From NCBI GenBank assembly GCA_937884975.1, contig CAKZZS010000053.1:1-6602 (forward strand): a DNA stretch of 6,602 nt. Direction: 5' to 3'. This DNA comes from an uncultured Clostridia bacterium. GTDB taxonomy: Bacteria; Bacillota; Clostridia; Oscillospirales; Acutalibacteraceae. Numbering within the stretch: the stretch's first letter is position 1; each line of letters opens with the position of its first letter. Position numbers and translations under genes: made by a program. This document shows positions 6,085 through 6,602 of the stretch, in pieces. Below the pieces are notes generated by a model. That model was given only the letters and a program-made list of their open reading frames with translations. It ran no database searches and was not told the origin of the DNA.

Positions 6085-6602
6085 ATGAGACTACCTTGAC
6101 AGAGTGATGTTTTAGCAGAACCACCACAGAAAACCACTTCTGCTTCTGCACTTAATAAATAACCACTTTCAAATTCCCCTTGCTCTATGGTTATCCATTT
6201 TCCAAAGTAATCATCTTCGGCAAAATAAACCTTTCTATCTAATGTACCCTTCCATAAATTAGATGTACTCTTTGAACATAGTCGATAATTAAGGGTAAGT
6301 TCAGGGGGTGGATAATCACCTGCACTATCACTGGAGGTACTTACATAAAAACCAATAAAATAACTTGTTGATGTTTCGTCAAAGTCATCATTGTTATCTT
6401 CATCATCAATGCTAAGATAGACATTGAATGTAGTATTATGAGCAACAACATCATACCAACCGCTTACATACCTAAATCTTGTATATTTACAATAATCAAG
6501 GTGATTATTGCTACTACTTGTGAATGTGTTATTACTACAACCCTGTGCAAGGTGATTATTGCTACTACTTGTGAATGTGTTATTACTACAACCCTGTGCA
6601 AG
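6081..6602 (-). CDS. Truncated ORF with 17-residue Asn/Ser/Cys repeats, function unknown (5' end outside window)
   Basis: The frame is open from the right edge to a TGA at 6081-6083: 173 visible residues, no start codon seen. The first 35 residues are two identical units LAQGCSNNTFTSSSNNH and the start of a third. Each unit splits into half-repeats built on SNNTF and SNNHL. Residues from about 36 on are non-repetitive: an acidic run DDEDNNDDFDE (66-76), PPP (98-100), Cys at 38, 109, 159 and 168, and scattered aromatics. No transmembrane segment is evident. Asn/Cys-rich NTF-type repeats recall beta-solenoid or fibre-like phage proteins; that is from memory and unverified. The stop overlaps the terL start as ATGA, which argues for a translated, coupled gene. 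GC is about 35% by hand count, well below the rest of the window. I do not recognise the family. It does not look like a small terminase subunit, which would be mostly helical with a DNA-binding helix-turn-helix. Confidence 0.75.
   Translation of the reverse strand, partial: LAQGCSNNTFTSSSNNHLAQGCSNNTFTSSSNNHLDYCKYTRFRYVSGWYDVVAHNTTFNVYLSIDDEDNNDDFDETSTSYFIGFYVSTSSDSAGDYPPPELTLNYRLCSKSTSNLWKGTLDRKVYFAEDDYFGKWITIEQGEFESGYLLSAEAEVVFCGGSAKTSLCQGSLI
6497..6602. repeat. Perfect 51-bp tandem repeat, two full copies plus start of a third
   Basis: Bases 6497-6547 and 6548-6598 are identical, and 6599-6602 match the first four bases of the unit, so the array continues beyond the window. The period of 51 is 17 codons, so copy-number change keeps the frame of the minus-strand ORF. 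Identity at every synonymous site indicates recent duplication or active homogenisation. At protein level the unit is itself an older duplication of an SNN-x-(F/L) half-unit. Confidence 0.97.

Noticed and set aside
6497..6602. Tandem repeat as a CRISPR array or iteron origin
   Set aside because: The copies are contiguous with no unique spacers, and the array is a whole-codon repeat inside an open frame overlapping terL, so a coding repeat is the simpler reading.
6081..6602. Diversity-generating retroelement target region (many AAY and AGY codons)
   Set aside because: No reverse transcriptase, template repeat or C-type lectin fold is visible. The repeat copies are identical rather than differing at adenines.

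Overview
The window is a slice of a tailed-phage or prophage packaging and head-assembly module. Every supported gene reads on the minus strand, so transcription runs from the right end (6602) to the left end (1). The order is: truncated repeat-containing ORF, large terminase, 51-aa protein, portal, 56-aa protein, minor capsid protein, terminator plus likely promoter region, Gp20-type scaffold, N4-gp56-type major capsid protein, and the start codon of another gene at the left edge. This is the classic terminase-portal-minor capsid-scaffold-capsid order of siphophages of Gram-positive bacteria. Strong Shine-Dalgarno sites (AGGAGG, AGGAGAGG, GAGGAAGG), the family types and mid-range GC point to a Clostridia-like Bacillota host. 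The host assignment is inference, and I cannot tell a free phage from an integrated prophage.

Region by region. 6081-6602 is an AT-rich reading frame, open to the right edge. It carries perfect 51-bp tandem repeats encoding a 17-residue Asn/Ser/Cys unit, and it overlaps the terminase start by ATGA. 4771-6084 is the packaging motor ATPase/nuclease. 4614-4769 is a 51-aa protein whose start is set by a strong RBS. 3091-4614 is the portal. 2921-3091 is a 56-aa gene that exactly fills the gap between portal and minor capsid. 1707-2921 is the minor capsid protein. 1532-1706 is the only real intergenic stretch (about 175 nt): an intrinsic terminator overlapping the previous stop codon, a possible minus-strand promoter and a 9-bp inverted repeat. 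875-1531 is the scaffold and 3-866 the major capsid protein.

The genes work together. TerL pumps DNA through the portal, the scaffold directs coat assembly around the portal, and the minor capsid protein joins the portal/head interior. Four junctions are TAATG overlaps and one is ATGA, so most of the module appears translationally coupled. The terminator before the scaffold and coat genes suggests these abundantly needed proteins are made from a separate or additional transcript, or depend on antitermination.

The least expected element is the AT-rich repeat protein fused by overlap to terL, where a small terminase subunit might have been expected. It is about 35% GC by hand count, against about 49% in four lines counted within terL. 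I find no RNA genes, CRISPR arrays, insertion sequences or integration genes.
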